From IMG/VR virus record IMGVR_UViG_3300030382_003611, positions 1 through 20,469 of that record: a stretch of 20,469 nt of DNA; one strand, 5' to 3'. Each line of letters opens with the position of its first letter. Positions within the stretch are counted from its first letter, which is position 1. The notes below the pieces were generated by a model. It saw only the letters and a program-made list of their open reading frames with translations. It did not search any database and was not told where the DNA came from. A program made the position numbers and the translations under genes. Origin of the DNA: a virus. This document shows positions 6,248-11,630 of this stretch, one piece after another.

Positions 6248-6412
6248 TTAGTCTTTGTTGCTGTCAATAGTTATTAGGAATAGTGGCGCCGACAGCATGA
6301 GAATCGTACCAAGAATATTAGCTATAATGCTTGGTGAGTTCAGCATGTTTATGCTGTTAGACATAACTAGCCAAAACAACACTATGCCTGCCAACTTATA
6401 AAAAGATGACAT
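6248..6412 (-). CDS. 54-aa two-helix membrane protein
   Basis: Not recognised as a family. ATG 6412 to TAA 6248. Two hydrophobic segments are visible: about residues 4-18 (FYKLAGIVLFWLVM region) and 33-50 (ILGTILMLSAPLFLITI), joined by a polar Asn/Ser-rich loop (SNSINMLNSPS), with an acidic C-terminal tail (DSNKD). This is the shape of a small inner-membrane hairpin protein. It follows the upstream stop by 3 bp with only a weak GAG as ribosome binding site, so it is probably translationally coupled. A holin-like or superinfection-exclusion role would fit the topology but is speculation. Confidence 0.6.
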   Translation of the reverse strand: MSSFYKLAGIVLFWLVMSNSINMLNSPSIIANILGTILMLSAPLFLITIDSNKD

Positions 6413-6415
6413 GCT

Positions 6416-6586
6416 TTACTCGCTGTTGGCTTCCCTGAAGGTTTGAGCAATAGAGTGATATTCGCCCCAAGAGTCTTGCTCTAAGTGCTCTATCTGTATG
6501 TAGACTATTCGCCTACCTTGCTCTACGCATATAAAGGTTTTGCCCGTTGTTTCATCTTGAAATGTATTACCGATTTTATCTTTCAT
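6416..6586 (-). CDS. 56-aa hypothetical protein
   Basis: Not recognised. ATG 6586 to TAA 6416. It begins MKDKIGNTFQDETTGKTFIC and reads as a small beta-rich domain (KTFICVEQGRRIVYIQIEHL) followed by an acidic helix (IAQTFREANSE). Ribosome binding site GGGAAACTAGAATG. It starts about 75 bp after the upstream gene, a gap that holds a 17-bp palindrome, so transcription or translation may be modulated here. Confidence 0.6.
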   Translation of the reverse strand: MKDKIGNTFQDETTGKTFICVEQGRRIVYIQIEHLEQDSWGEYHSIAQTFREANSE

Positions 6587-6611
6587 TCTAGTTTCCCTTT
6601 GAATAAACGAT

Positions 6612-6628
6612 TGTTCGATTTACGAACA
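6612..6628. promoter_or_regulatory. Operator-like palindrome TGTTCG-ATTTA-CGAACA
   Basis: A perfect 6-bp inverted repeat with a 5-bp spacer in one of the few real gaps of the leftward operon (6587-6660). No convincing -35/-10 pair was found beside it; the best - strand option is TACACT with a poor TAGCAC 17 bp upstream. It could be a repressor site or a short mRNA hairpin. Confidence 0.4.
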
Positions 6629-6660
6629 GTGTAACATATTGTTTTGCTATGTGCTAGTCA

Positions 6661-6858
6661 TCATGAAAGCTCGGAGATAAACACCTCTATGACTGAGCCG
6701 TCCTTTTTGATTCTGGCTATGTCTTTATTGATGTACTCAACAAAGAATCCGTATCCAGAGCACGTTTCGTCATTCGCCCCTCTGTAAAAGTCCTCTGGGT
6801 CAGTCCAATAAATCTCGTCGCCTTCATCTCGAACTAAGTGTAGTTTTGTTTTAGTCAT
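6661..6858 (-). CDS. 65-aa hypothetical protein
   Basis: Not recognised. Start 6858 carries AAGGAGCAAAACAATG. The protein is acidic in its first half (RDEGDEIYWTDPEDFYRG) and ends in a beta-like stretch (ARIKKDGSVIEVFISELS). One Cys only. The start overlaps the end of the 42-aa zinc-ribbon gene by 8 bp, so the two are likely coupled. Confidence 0.65.
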   Translation of the reverse strand: MTKTKLHLVRDEGDEIYWTDPEDFYRGANDETCSGYGFFVEYINKDIARIKKDGSVIEVFISELS

Positions 6859-6979
6859 TGTTTTGCTCCTTCACTTCCCACCAAGGGTATTCACATACCG
6901 GGCAATAGTCCGGTATATCTTCTTCTTCTATGGAAAGGCTTCCATGTCCACATTGGCATAGCCATTGTACTTTGCTCAT
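6851..6979 (-). CDS. 42-aa zinc-ribbon protein
   Basis: ATG 6979 to TAA 6851. It has four Cys in two pairs, CQC near residues 8-10 and CPVC at 26-29, as in a minimal zinc ribbon, followed by a Trp pair (YPWWEV). Zinc binding is inferred from this spacing. The start has GAGGAGCAAGACAATG, the operon's recurrent leader, which strongly supports translation. The last residues (KEQNND) are specified by the next gene's ribosome binding site. Tiny zinc ribbons in phage early operons often bind host proteins or nucleic acids; the target here is unknown. Confidence 0.65.
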   Translation of the reverse strand: MSKVQWLCQCGHGSLSIEEEDIPDYCPVCEYPWWEVKEQNND

Positions 6980-6991
6980 TGTCTTGCTCCT

Positions 6992-7261
6992 CTATCTAAA
7001 TAAACTGTTTGGCTTATCAAACAACCTAAAGAAATGCCTAGATGGTTTCATTGTTTCCAGCCATCTAGGGTGTACCCAATCGCCAGCCCTCTCTGGCACT
7101 AAGCTTTCTTGAATATACATGTCTACCATGTTGTTCCATTCTTCCCTTCTAAGGGGGCCATCTGGACACTCCCACTTTACCTGCCACCTATTCTCTTGAA
7201 TAAAGATAAGGGGCATAACCTCTTCTTTGAACCATGCTTCAAAGGTTTTCTTAGTCATCAT
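6992..7261 (-). CDS. 89-aa hypothetical protein
   Basis: Not recognised. It is rich in aromatic residues: FEAWFKEEVMPLIF, RWQVKWECPDG, WVHPRWLETM, RHFFRLFDKP. ATG 7261 is preferred because the recurrent leader GAGGAGCAAGACAATG abuts it; ATG 7258 follows directly. It overlaps the stop of the upstream gene by 11 bp. Predicted mixed helix and strand; no metal or catalytic motif seen. Confidence 0.65.
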   Translation of the reverse strand: MMTKKTFEAWFKEEVMPLIFIQENRWQVKWECPDGPLRREEWNNMVDMYIQESLVPERAGDWVHPRWLETMKPSRHFFRLFDKPNSLFR

Positions 7262-7616
7262 TGTCTTGCTCCTCTAGTTCAAGCTCTGACCAGTCCATTT
7301 CATCTAAGATTGGATACTCTTCTAAAGATGCTTCTATTTCCTCTGCTATATCATTAGCTTTAGTGCCTGGTTTTACGATTATTATATCGAACCAACCTGG
7401 CCCCCAATGATTGAAAGAGTGTTGCTCATAGTCGGACTCTTTCTCGTCGCTATCTGTTTCAGAAAGCCAGCGTAAAGCTACTCTGAAGTTTGATTTTGGC
7501 AAGGCTTCAGAGTCCCTTGTTTGACAGACCGGAAGTACCAGCCAGTCTTGCTGTTCTCTAAGGCCCAGCCCCTTTGGGTCGAAAGCTGTTGGTTGAAATT
7601 CTTTATATGGAATCAT
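7251..7616 (-). CDS. 121-aa conserved phage protein of unknown function
   Basis: The longest protein of the cassette. The segment FNHWGPGWFDIIIVKPGT followed by EEIEASLEEYPILDEMDWSELE resembles a recurrent hypothetical protein of many phages (a beta strand with HWxxGWxExI, a helix, then YPVLDExDxS); this is recalled, not searched. Upstream SNFRVALRWLSE is a helix. No catalytic motif is evident. The acidic end EEQDNDD includes the next gene's ribosome binding site. Start 7616 has GGAAGGAGTAAAACAATG. Confidence 0.7.
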   Translation of the reverse strand: MIPYKEFQPTAFDPKGLGLREQQDWLVLPVCQTRDSEALPKSNFRVALRWLSETDSDEKESDYEQHSFNHWGPGWFDIIIVKPGTKANDIAEEIEASLEEYPILDEMDWSELELEEQDNDD

Positions 7617-7620
7617 TGTT

Positions 7621-7893
7621 TTACTCCTTCCTCATAAGGTCGAGGGTCATTGTTGGTTTGTCTATTCCGTTATCTAAAAGGTGAGTATCAATAACTAAAT
7701 ACTCCCTAGCGCCTATGTTTACTGGCCTCCTTGATTTGCTTCTTTCTTCTGGGGTTTCGTATTCCTCGAAAGCCTCATAAGAATCAAAGACCACTACTGT
7801 ATAATCAACGGCCATGTCGTATTGATATGGCAGCTTCTTATGGTCAGTTGGGTGTAAGAATATAGTGTCGTCCATTGTTTGTACTTCTTTCAT
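7621..7893 (-). CDS. 90-aa hypothetical protein
   Basis: Not recognised. It reads as an alpha/beta fold: DYTVVVFDSYEAFEEYETPEER, then YLVIDTHLLDNG. Start 7893 has a perfect copy of the operon leader AGGAGCATAACAATG; a second ATG at 7875 is preceded by AAGTACAAACA and would drop six residues. It starts 2 bp after the stop of the 48-aa gene, whose stop codon lies inside the leader. Confidence 0.65.
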   Translation of the reverse strand: MKEVQTMDDTIFLHPTDHKKLPYQYDMAVDYTVVVFDSYEAFEEYETPEERSKSRRPVNIGAREYLVIDTHLLDNGIDKPTMTLDLMRKE

Positions 7894-7895
7894 TG

Positions 7896-8042
7896 TTATG
7901 CTCCTGGTTTGCTCATGTTATTGAAATGGTCCTGGCAGTCTTCGGTAAGACTATTGCCATAAATGAAATCAATAAAAACCTGGATGATGCTTTCGTCGGA
8001 CCATCCAGTTTCCGTTTGTATTTCCCTAATAAAGTCGTTCAT
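7896..8042 (-). CDS. 48-aa hypothetical protein
   Basis: ATG 8042 to TAA 7896, with TAGGAGCAAAGCAATG as ribosome binding site. The protein is acidic and probably helical, starting MNDFIREIQTETGWSDESII, then VFIDFIYGN and a C-terminal CQDHFNNMSKPGA. Not recognised. Its stop codon is the TAA of the next gene's AGGAGCATAACAATG leader. It overlaps the upstream gene's end by 4 bp. Confidence 0.6.
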   Translation of the reverse strand: MNDFIREIQTETGWSDESIIQVFIDFIYGNSLTEDCQDHFNNMSKPGA

Positions 8043-8221
8043 TGCTTTGCTCCTAATGTCGGTTCATTCAGCGTGTCTACAGCTTCCCATCCCTCCCGAG
8101 ACATAGCATCAGCTATGTACTGTTCATTTATACGTAAGAATTCTTCAGCCTGTTCAGCATCGAATCCAAGGGTTACCATTATGTCAGGAACACTGATACG
8201 CGATATTACTTCGTAAACCAT
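8039..8221 (-). CDS. 60-aa hypothetical protein, helical
   Basis: Not recognised. ATG 8221 is chosen over an upstream GTG at 8230 because AAGGTGGTAACAATG gives better spacing. It contains a helix-turn-helix-like arrangement (VPDIMVTLGFDAEQAEEFL) and a second helix (INEQYIADAMSREGW), but similarity to DNA-binding HTH proteins is too weak to claim. It starts 2 bp after the previous stop. Confidence 0.6.
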   Translation of the reverse strand: MVYEVISRISVPDIMVTLGFDAEQAEEFLRINEQYIADAMSREGWEAVDTLNEPTLGAKQ

Positions 8222-8223
8222 TG

Positions 8224-8457
8224 TTACCACCTTGCCTTGCCGCTAAGGATTACAACGTCACCAACTATGAATGGCTGGCCTACAGTCAGTCCAATCATGG
8301 AAGCATCATGATTCATTGTTTTCCTTTTTAGTTGGCCGTCTTCGTCGACAAGCATTTGCTTGCCATCTGGTAGCTTTATTAGAGCCACATAACCACCAAC
8401 CAGTTCTTGTGCCTCTTCTATGGTTGGCTTCTTATTTTTTATGTAAGTAATTGTCAT
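8224..8457 (-). CDS. 77-aa protein resembling the DUF3846 family
   Basis: The pattern IEEAQELVGGYVALIKLPDG (split), LVDEDGQLKRKTMNHDAS and PFIVGDVVILSG matches what I recall of DUF3846: a VGGYIE strand, a NEEG-like turn, a second N-A-S element and a final IVGDVV strand. The family occurs in phages and plasmids; its function is unknown. The usual Asn of NEEGK is replaced by Asp here. Start 8457 has a perfect AGGAGCATAACAATG. Confidence 0.65.
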   Translation of the reverse strand: MTITYIKNKKPTIEEAQELVGGYVALIKLPDGKQMLVDEDGQLKRKTMNHDASMIGLTVGQPFIVGDVVILSGKARW

Positions 8458-8459
8458 TG

Positions 8460-8780
8460 TTATGCTCCTTTGAAGTTATCTACTGTAAGTCCCTTTACCT
8501 TCTCTTTGTCTCCCTCTAATAACCTTCGACCATTCATGAGCTTTGCATAGCAGTTAGCAAACTCGTAAAGCATTACCGACTTGGTTGGCCTATAGTTCCC
8601 AGTGTCTAAGGTGCAAAGGTGTTTCCATAGAGTCTCTGCTGCATCTAATAGAGCCTCGCTCTTAGGGTCGTAAGCCCTGGGAAACACCCCTATTTCTATA
8701 AGGTTATAATAGAACTCCTTTAGTCGAGGGTCTAAGCCCTGCATTTTATCTATTACTTCTATGTGGTGGTCTTCAGACAT
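8460..8780 (-). CDS. 106-aa hypothetical protein, helical
   Basis: Not recognised. Predominantly helical, with helices around DPRLKEFYYNLIEIG, SEALLDAAETLWKHLCTL and SVMLYEFANCYAKLMNGRRLL. Two Cys are too far apart to suggest a metal site. Start 8780 has GGGAGCATAACAATG and overlaps the end of the upstream gene by 8 bp; the gap to the next gene is 2 bp. Confidence 0.65.
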   Translation of the reverse strand: MSEDHHIEVIDKMQGLDPRLKEFYYNLIEIGVFPRAYDPKSEALLDAAETLWKHLCTLDTGNYRPTKSVMLYEFANCYAKLMNGRRLLEGDKEKVKGLTVDNFKGA

Positions 8781-9030
8781 TGTTATGCTCCCTTGGGTCT
8801 ACGATGTTGCCTTCATGGACAGCCTGCTTAGCTAATCCAACGTGGGTTGATGTTGTTTGTGAATAGAAGTTATCCGGGCTTGTATAATCCAACACAAAGA
8901 CCTGGCCTAAGTCATTGGTGTATCCAATAACTAAGTCATAAGAACGTAAGAACTTACCATCTGTTGAAAAGTTCTTTGTCCTGGCTGCATAGCCATGAAT
9001 CCAAGCGTTTACTACGTCTTTATTTCTCAT
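8773..9030 (-). CDS. 85-aa conserved-looking phage hypothetical protein
   Basis: The layout is VNAWIHGYAARTKNFSTDG, then LRSYDLVIGYTNDLGQVFVLDYT and TTSTHVGLAKQAV. It resembles small phage proteins that I recall with a basic N-terminal helix, a two-strand sheet and a T-S/T-x-H-x-x-x-A end; no function is known for them. Start 9030 has AAGGAGCAACAACAATG. It ends PREHNNV because the next ribosome binding site is embedded in its last codons. Confidence 0.65.
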   Translation of the reverse strand: MRNKDVVNAWIHGYAARTKNFSTDGKFLRSYDLVIGYTNDLGQVFVLDYTSPDNFYSQTTSTHVGLAKQAVHEGNIVDPREHNNV

Positions 9031-9042
9031 TGTTGTTGCTCC

Positions 9043-9252
9043 TTATGTATGGATGTGTCCTTCCGGGGAAACACCAGCTTGGATAATAAACTTACCTTCT
9101 TTGGTCTTTACATTTACCAAGACCCAATCGTAAGGCAGACCGGCTATGCCCATCTTAGTCTCTGGGTCGCCTAGCATAATGTCTGCCGATTCCATATCGG
9201 TTTTATATCTTCTAACTAAGTCTTTGATTTTAGTTTTCTGTGCTTCATTCAT
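9043..9252 (-). CDS. 69-aa hypothetical protein
   Basis: Not recognised. A basic N-terminal helix (AQKTKIKDLVRRYKTDMESADIM split) is followed by strands (YDWVLVNVKTKEGKFIIQAGV) and a short HIHT end. A perfect AGGAGCATAACAATG leads into the start at 9252. The 11-bp gap to the next gene holds its ribosome binding site. Confidence 0.65.
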   Translation of the reverse strand: MNEAQKTKIKDLVRRYKTDMESADIMLGDPETKMGIAGLPYDWVLVNVKTKEGKFIIQAGVSPEGHIHT

Positions 9253-9263
9253 TGTTATGCTCC

Positions 9264-9473
9264 TTACCAGTCTTTGCCAGGAGGACAGTCTATGTCCTCA
9301 TCGAATGAAAGATTAGCTACATCAGCCCAGTGCTCCCCCGTTTCTTCTCCCCATAACTGTCTTGAGGCTAATCGCTCACCGCCCCAGTTGTAGTCTTGCC
9401 CACACTTAGGACAGGTATTAGTGAAGCCATCGCAGTAAAGCTCTTGGCTACAGCATTTTATTATTTTCGCCAT
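9264..9473 (-). CDS. 69-aa zinc-ribbon protein with a QWGEETGE-type motif
   Basis: The Cys pattern is CC (7-8), C (14), then CPKC (21-24), and DYNWGGERLASRQLWGEETGEHWADV follows in two parts. A short Cys-rich start plus DYNxxGxxLAxRxxWGEETGE is a recurrent phage and prophage hypothetical protein pattern that I recall; function unknown. Metal binding is inferred. The tail is acidic (FDEDIDCPPGKDW). Start 9473 has a perfect AGGAGCATAACAATG. Confidence 0.7.
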   Translation of the reverse strand: MAKIIKCCSQELYCDGFTNTCPKCGQDYNWGGERLASRQLWGEETGEHWADVANLSFDEDIDCPPGKDW

Positions 9474-9484
9474 TGTTATGCTCC

Positions 9485-9670
9485 TTAGTATTCTATGTAT
9501 TGTGGAAACTCATGGCCGTCTGGATACATGTCAATCCATGAGTCATATATTGCTTGTCTAACTGCTTCGCTTAGCTGTTCAAGCGTCATCTCCTTTAAGA
9601 CGCTCGGGTTTATAGTGTTGTCGTAAAGGGTATTTAGTTGGCTGATAAGCTCTTCCCTTGTTTCAGTCAT
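9485..9670 (-). CDS. 61-aa hypothetical protein, helical and acidic
   Basis: Not recognised. Two helices are likely (REELISQLNTLYDN and LEQLSEAVRQAIYDSWIDMY), then an aromatic tail (HEFPQYIEY). Start 9670 has TGGGAGGTAGACAATG and overlaps the upstream gene by 8 bp, whose last residues EVDND are encoded by this ribosome binding site. Confidence 0.65.
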   Translation of the reverse strand: MTETREELISQLNTLYDNTINPSVLKEMTLEQLSEAVRQAIYDSWIDMYPDGHEFPQYIEY

Positions 9671-10004
9671 TGTCTACCTCCCAATAGCCAAAGTCAGAGC
9701 CGTCCCCCTCGCTAGAGCCAAAGTAATAACCCTCTGGGGCCATTTCATTTAGAGCACCAAACAAGTCTTCGTTTAGAAAGCATGATGCTTCTACTGAATG
9801 CCACCAAGGGTCATCGTCGTTTGTGTCAATGCCTGTGGTATAGCCGTCTTTATGGCAAACAATGCCGATTGTAACGGCCTCTTCTAAACTGTTTATAAGC
9901 TCAGAGTACTTAGGCTTATCTTGGTGGTGAATGAAATCAAGGAAGCACGGGATAAGGTCTTGTGGCCTAAGCGTGCCCCATATAACTGTTCCTGGTTCAA
10001 TCAT
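9663..10004 (-). CDS. 113-aa conserved phage protein (LRPQDLIP...GDGSDFGYW)
   Basis: The start is set at 10004, where a perfect AGGAGCATAACAATG precedes ATG; an upstream in-frame ATG would run far into the previous gene. The protein has LRPQDLIPCFLDFI near its start and FGALNEMAPEGYYFGSSEGDGSDFGYW near its end. Both match a widely distributed phage hypothetical family, as I recall (LRxEDLIPAF ... LNExAPEGxYFGAHPGDGSDFGFW). Its function is unknown to me. The conserved GDGSD-aromatic end suggests a fixed surface or ligand site. Confidence 0.75.
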   Translation of the reverse strand: MIEPGTVIWGTLRPQDLIPCFLDFIHHQDKPKYSELINSLEEAVTIGIVCHKDGYTTGIDTNDDDPWWHSVEASCFLNEDLFGALNEMAPEGYYFGSSEGDGSDFGYWEVDND

Positions 10005-10254
10005 TGTTATGCTCCTCTTTGCATAAGATACTAGAGAGGCGAGCCCATTCATCGTGTAAGTCTATGCTCGCCATTTGACCATAAGCCTGAGCCATTAGAA
10101 CCCACAGAATAGCTTTAGCTTTATCGTTCTGTATGGAGTCGGTACCGTTCTCTCTAACGAAATTTGATATTGCATTACAGAAGGGTACTGGGTTTCCGGG
10201 TAAGCATGTCCCGGCAAAAGCCATTATGATTCTTTCATTAAATGATTCATTCAT
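9997..10254 (-). CDS. 85-aa hypothetical protein, helical
   Basis: Not recognised. Largely helical with a hydrophobic core (AKAILWVLMAQAYGQMASI) and scattered Cys. The hydrophobic helix also contains Gln and Lys, so a membrane segment is unlikely. Start 10254 has GGGAGCAATAACAATG; its end overlaps the next start by 8 bp and reads KEEHNND from the embedded ribosome binding site. Confidence 0.65.
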   Translation of the reverse strand: MNESFNERIIMAFAGTCLPGNPVPFCNAISNFVRENGTDSIQNDKAKAILWVLMAQAYGQMASIDLHDEWARLSSILCKEEHNND

Positions 10255-10256
10255 TG

Positions 10257-10460
10257 TTATTGCTCCCTATTGTATCGGCCTATGGCAAAGCGCCTTGCTA
10301 GGCTTTCAGCCTCGCTTCGTGAAAAGGTTGTCCCTCTGTAATCTGCTTCAGCTTTATTTTGGTAATCTTTTGCGACTCTAAACCTCCATGGGTAGTTCCC
10401 TGTATCTTCTGGCTCAATCCAGACCACTATGTAAAAGCCTAATAGTTCATACTCAATCAT
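10257..10460 (-). CDS. 67-aa hypothetical protein
   Basis: Not recognised. An N-terminal beta hairpin (YELLGFYIVVWIEPED, then PWRFRVAKDYQNKAEAD) is followed by a basic helix (SRSEAESLARRFAIGRYN). Start 10460 has AGGAAGCATAACAATG, a one-insertion variant of the operon leader. The next gene starts 2 bp beyond its stop. Confidence 0.65.
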   Translation of the reverse strand: MIEYELLGFYIVVWIEPEDTGNYPWRFRVAKDYQNKAEADYRGTTFSRSEAESLARRFAIGRYNREQ

Positions 10461-10462
10461 TG

Positions 10463-10690
10463 TTATGCTTCCTTTATGTCATTGGGGGTTGGGAATACGA
10501 TGGCGCCATCCTTTGAATGAAAGACAGCAAAATCCATCTGGTCTGTAACTAATACTTCAGTAACAAAGTGGCTTGCCGGCCCCTTTACTAAGCGAGCCAA
10601 AGCAGACTCCAGCTCTTTCATGCCTTTCCCTGGCTCTTTCATTACTGTTCCATCTTTGAAAGTAATGTGAACGTCGAATGAATCATTCAT
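10463..10690 (-). CDS. 75-aa hypothetical protein
   Basis: Not recognised. Reads as beta-helix-beta: FDVHITFKDGTVMKEPG, then MKELESALARLVKG, then VTEVLVTDQMDFAVFHSKDG. This is a common layout of small phage proteins and carries no functional clue. Start 10690 has a perfect AGGAGCATAACAATG, 2 bp after the previous stop. Confidence 0.65.
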   Translation of the reverse strand: MNDSFDVHITFKDGTVMKEPGKGMKELESALARLVKGPASHFVTEVLVTDQMDFAVFHSKDGAIVFPTPNDIKEA

Positions 10691-10692
10691 TG

Positions 10693-10902
10693 TTATGCTC
10701 CTATAACTACAAGACCCATAAGAACTGCCTCTTCTAAGCCGAAAAGGTTATTAGTTTCACAGCACGGGCATGTGTATTCCCTTGCATCTGGCTCTACATA
10801 AGCGCCGTCATCAATCTCTTTGCATTCACGGCAATAGCCTGGATGGTCCATGGTTGAGTAAAAGTAATGGTTAGCCTGTTTTTCTGTGATGGTATAAGCC
10901 AT
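10693..10902 (-). CDS. 69-aa zinc-ribbon protein, first gene of the right leftward operon
   Basis: Two Cys pairs are visible, CREC (about 23-26) and CPCC (about 45-48), a four-Cys zinc-ribbon arrangement. An acidic linker (EIDDGAYVEPDARE) lies between them and a hydrophobic helix (LFGLEEAVLMGLVVIGA) closes the protein. Zinc binding is inferred. The start at 10902 has GGGAAACAACGACATG, a leader unlike the later genes' AGGAGC type. It lies about 50 nt downstream of the predicted transcription start, so it is probably the first and most strongly exposed gene of the early cassette. Confidence 0.65.
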   Translation of the reverse strand: MAYTITEKQANHYFYSTMDHPGYCRECKEIDDGAYVEPDAREYTCPCCETNNLFGLEEAVLMGLVVIGA

Positions 10903-10960
10903 GTCGTTGTTTCCCGTTGGTTGTGGCCCTCCGTTTGTGGAGAGCGGTTATGTCCCCAGC

Positions 10961-10990
10961 ATGATACTCGACCGTTTGCCGCCGTGTCAA
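10961..10990 (-). promoter_or_regulatory. Strong promoter of the right leftward operon
   Basis: Read on the - strand: TTGACA (complement of 10985-10990), an 18-bp spacer, then TATCAT (complement of 10961-10966). It matches the sigma70 consensus in 11 of 12 bases. Expected start of transcription is near 10954, about 50 nt before the first gene. No other promoter of this quality was seen upstream of the cassette. Confidence 0.75.
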
Positions 10991-11301
10991 GCTCAGGGTT
11001 CCGACAGGCAGGGCGGCGGAGTGTGGCACGCTGATTGCATCGTATGCAGGGCCGTGTGTTTTTATGTCATGGCAGGCAGGCAGGTATCTAAACCTATAAG
11101 CTTTCTATTCTTATAAGTGGTTTATATGCTTTATACTGTGTCTCTTTACGTTGTCGCCTATGGTCTACGCTGCCTGTTCAAAACTTTCTTCTGTCTGTTA
11201 GAGCACATCAATTGCGTTTTATTGTTGACGCGGTAGCACCTATAGTTTATTTCTAATCCATGGAAGCAACGAAACACCCAAACCATTTACAAGGTGAAAC
11301 A
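10991..11301. promoter_or_regulatory. Divergent intergenic region before the + strand gene at 11302
   Basis: About 310 bp with no convincing gene. It holds an isolated copy of CTGTCTGTT (11191-11199), a short GGCA tandem near 11082-11094 and AT-rich DNA at 11090-11140. For rightward transcription the best candidate is TTGACG (11225-11230) with TATTTC 17 bp on (11248-11253). TATAGT at 11241-11246 is a better -10 but has no good -35. Confidence 0.4.
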
Positions 11302-11544
11302 ATGAATAACGAAACTAAACCAGTCGACTACCTAGAAAAATGGCCGGCTATTATAACCGCACTAGCAAGCAATAGAGATTTGGCCGGGATTATGTGTGCT
11401 ACCGTCAAGGCAAACCATCCACTAACAGAGGGACAAGCTAAAGATGTAGCCGCTGCCCTTATGTCAGTTGGCGATAAGATGGAAACCGTAACGCGTATGC
11501 TCGCCGATTTCCGCATTATTAACAAGCAAGACGGGATTGTTTAG
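11302..11544 (+). CDS. 80-aa hypothetical protein, helical
   Basis: Not recognised. ATG 11302 is chosen over an upstream ATG at 11260 because AAGGTGAAACAATG directly precedes it. The protein is mostly helical: VDYLEKWPAIITALASNRD, MCATVKANHPLTEGQAKDV, AAALMSVGDKMETVTRMLADF. It contains no metal or catalytic motif. It is the first gene rightward of the divergent control region. A stable hairpin and 86 bp separate it from the next gene, so the two may be expressed at different levels. Confidence 0.6.
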   Translation: MNNETKPVDYLEKWPAIITALASNRDLAGIMCATVKANHPLTEGQAKDVAAALMSVGDKMETVTRMLADFRIINKQDGIV

Positions 11545-11557
11545 AGGGTAACCCTTG

Positions 11558-11584
11558 GGGACCGTGATATTTATCGCGGCTCCC
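11558..11584 (+). promoter_or_regulatory. Stable hairpin between two rightward genes
   Basis: GGGA plus CCGTGATA (11558-11569) pairs with TATCGCGG and TCCC (11572-11584): 12 pairs including one G-T wobble, one bulged C and a very tight loop. It lies between the stop at 11544 and the ribosome binding site near 11618. No U tract follows, so it is better read as an RNA processing, stability or attenuation element than as a simple terminator. Confidence 0.55.
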
Positions 11585-11630
11585 TGGGGTGGATTCTCTG
11601 CCCAATTTATAACTACTGGAGAATAGAACA

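Larger units (their letters stand above)
7891..10704 (-). repeat. Recurrent translation-initiation leader AGGAGCATAACAATG
   Basis: Six perfect 15-bp copies end at the starts at 7893, 8457, 9252, 9473, 10004 and 10690. Close variants precede 6858, 6979, 7261, 7616, 8042, 8780, 9030, 10254 and 10460, and a related form appears in the left operon at 1862. Each copy combines the Shine-Dalgarno sequence, an A-rich spacer and the start codon. Confidence 0.85.

Noticed and set aside
10901-11116. 71-codon + strand frame in the divergent region
   Set aside because: No ribosome binding site; overlaps the strong leftward promoter; composition not protein-like.
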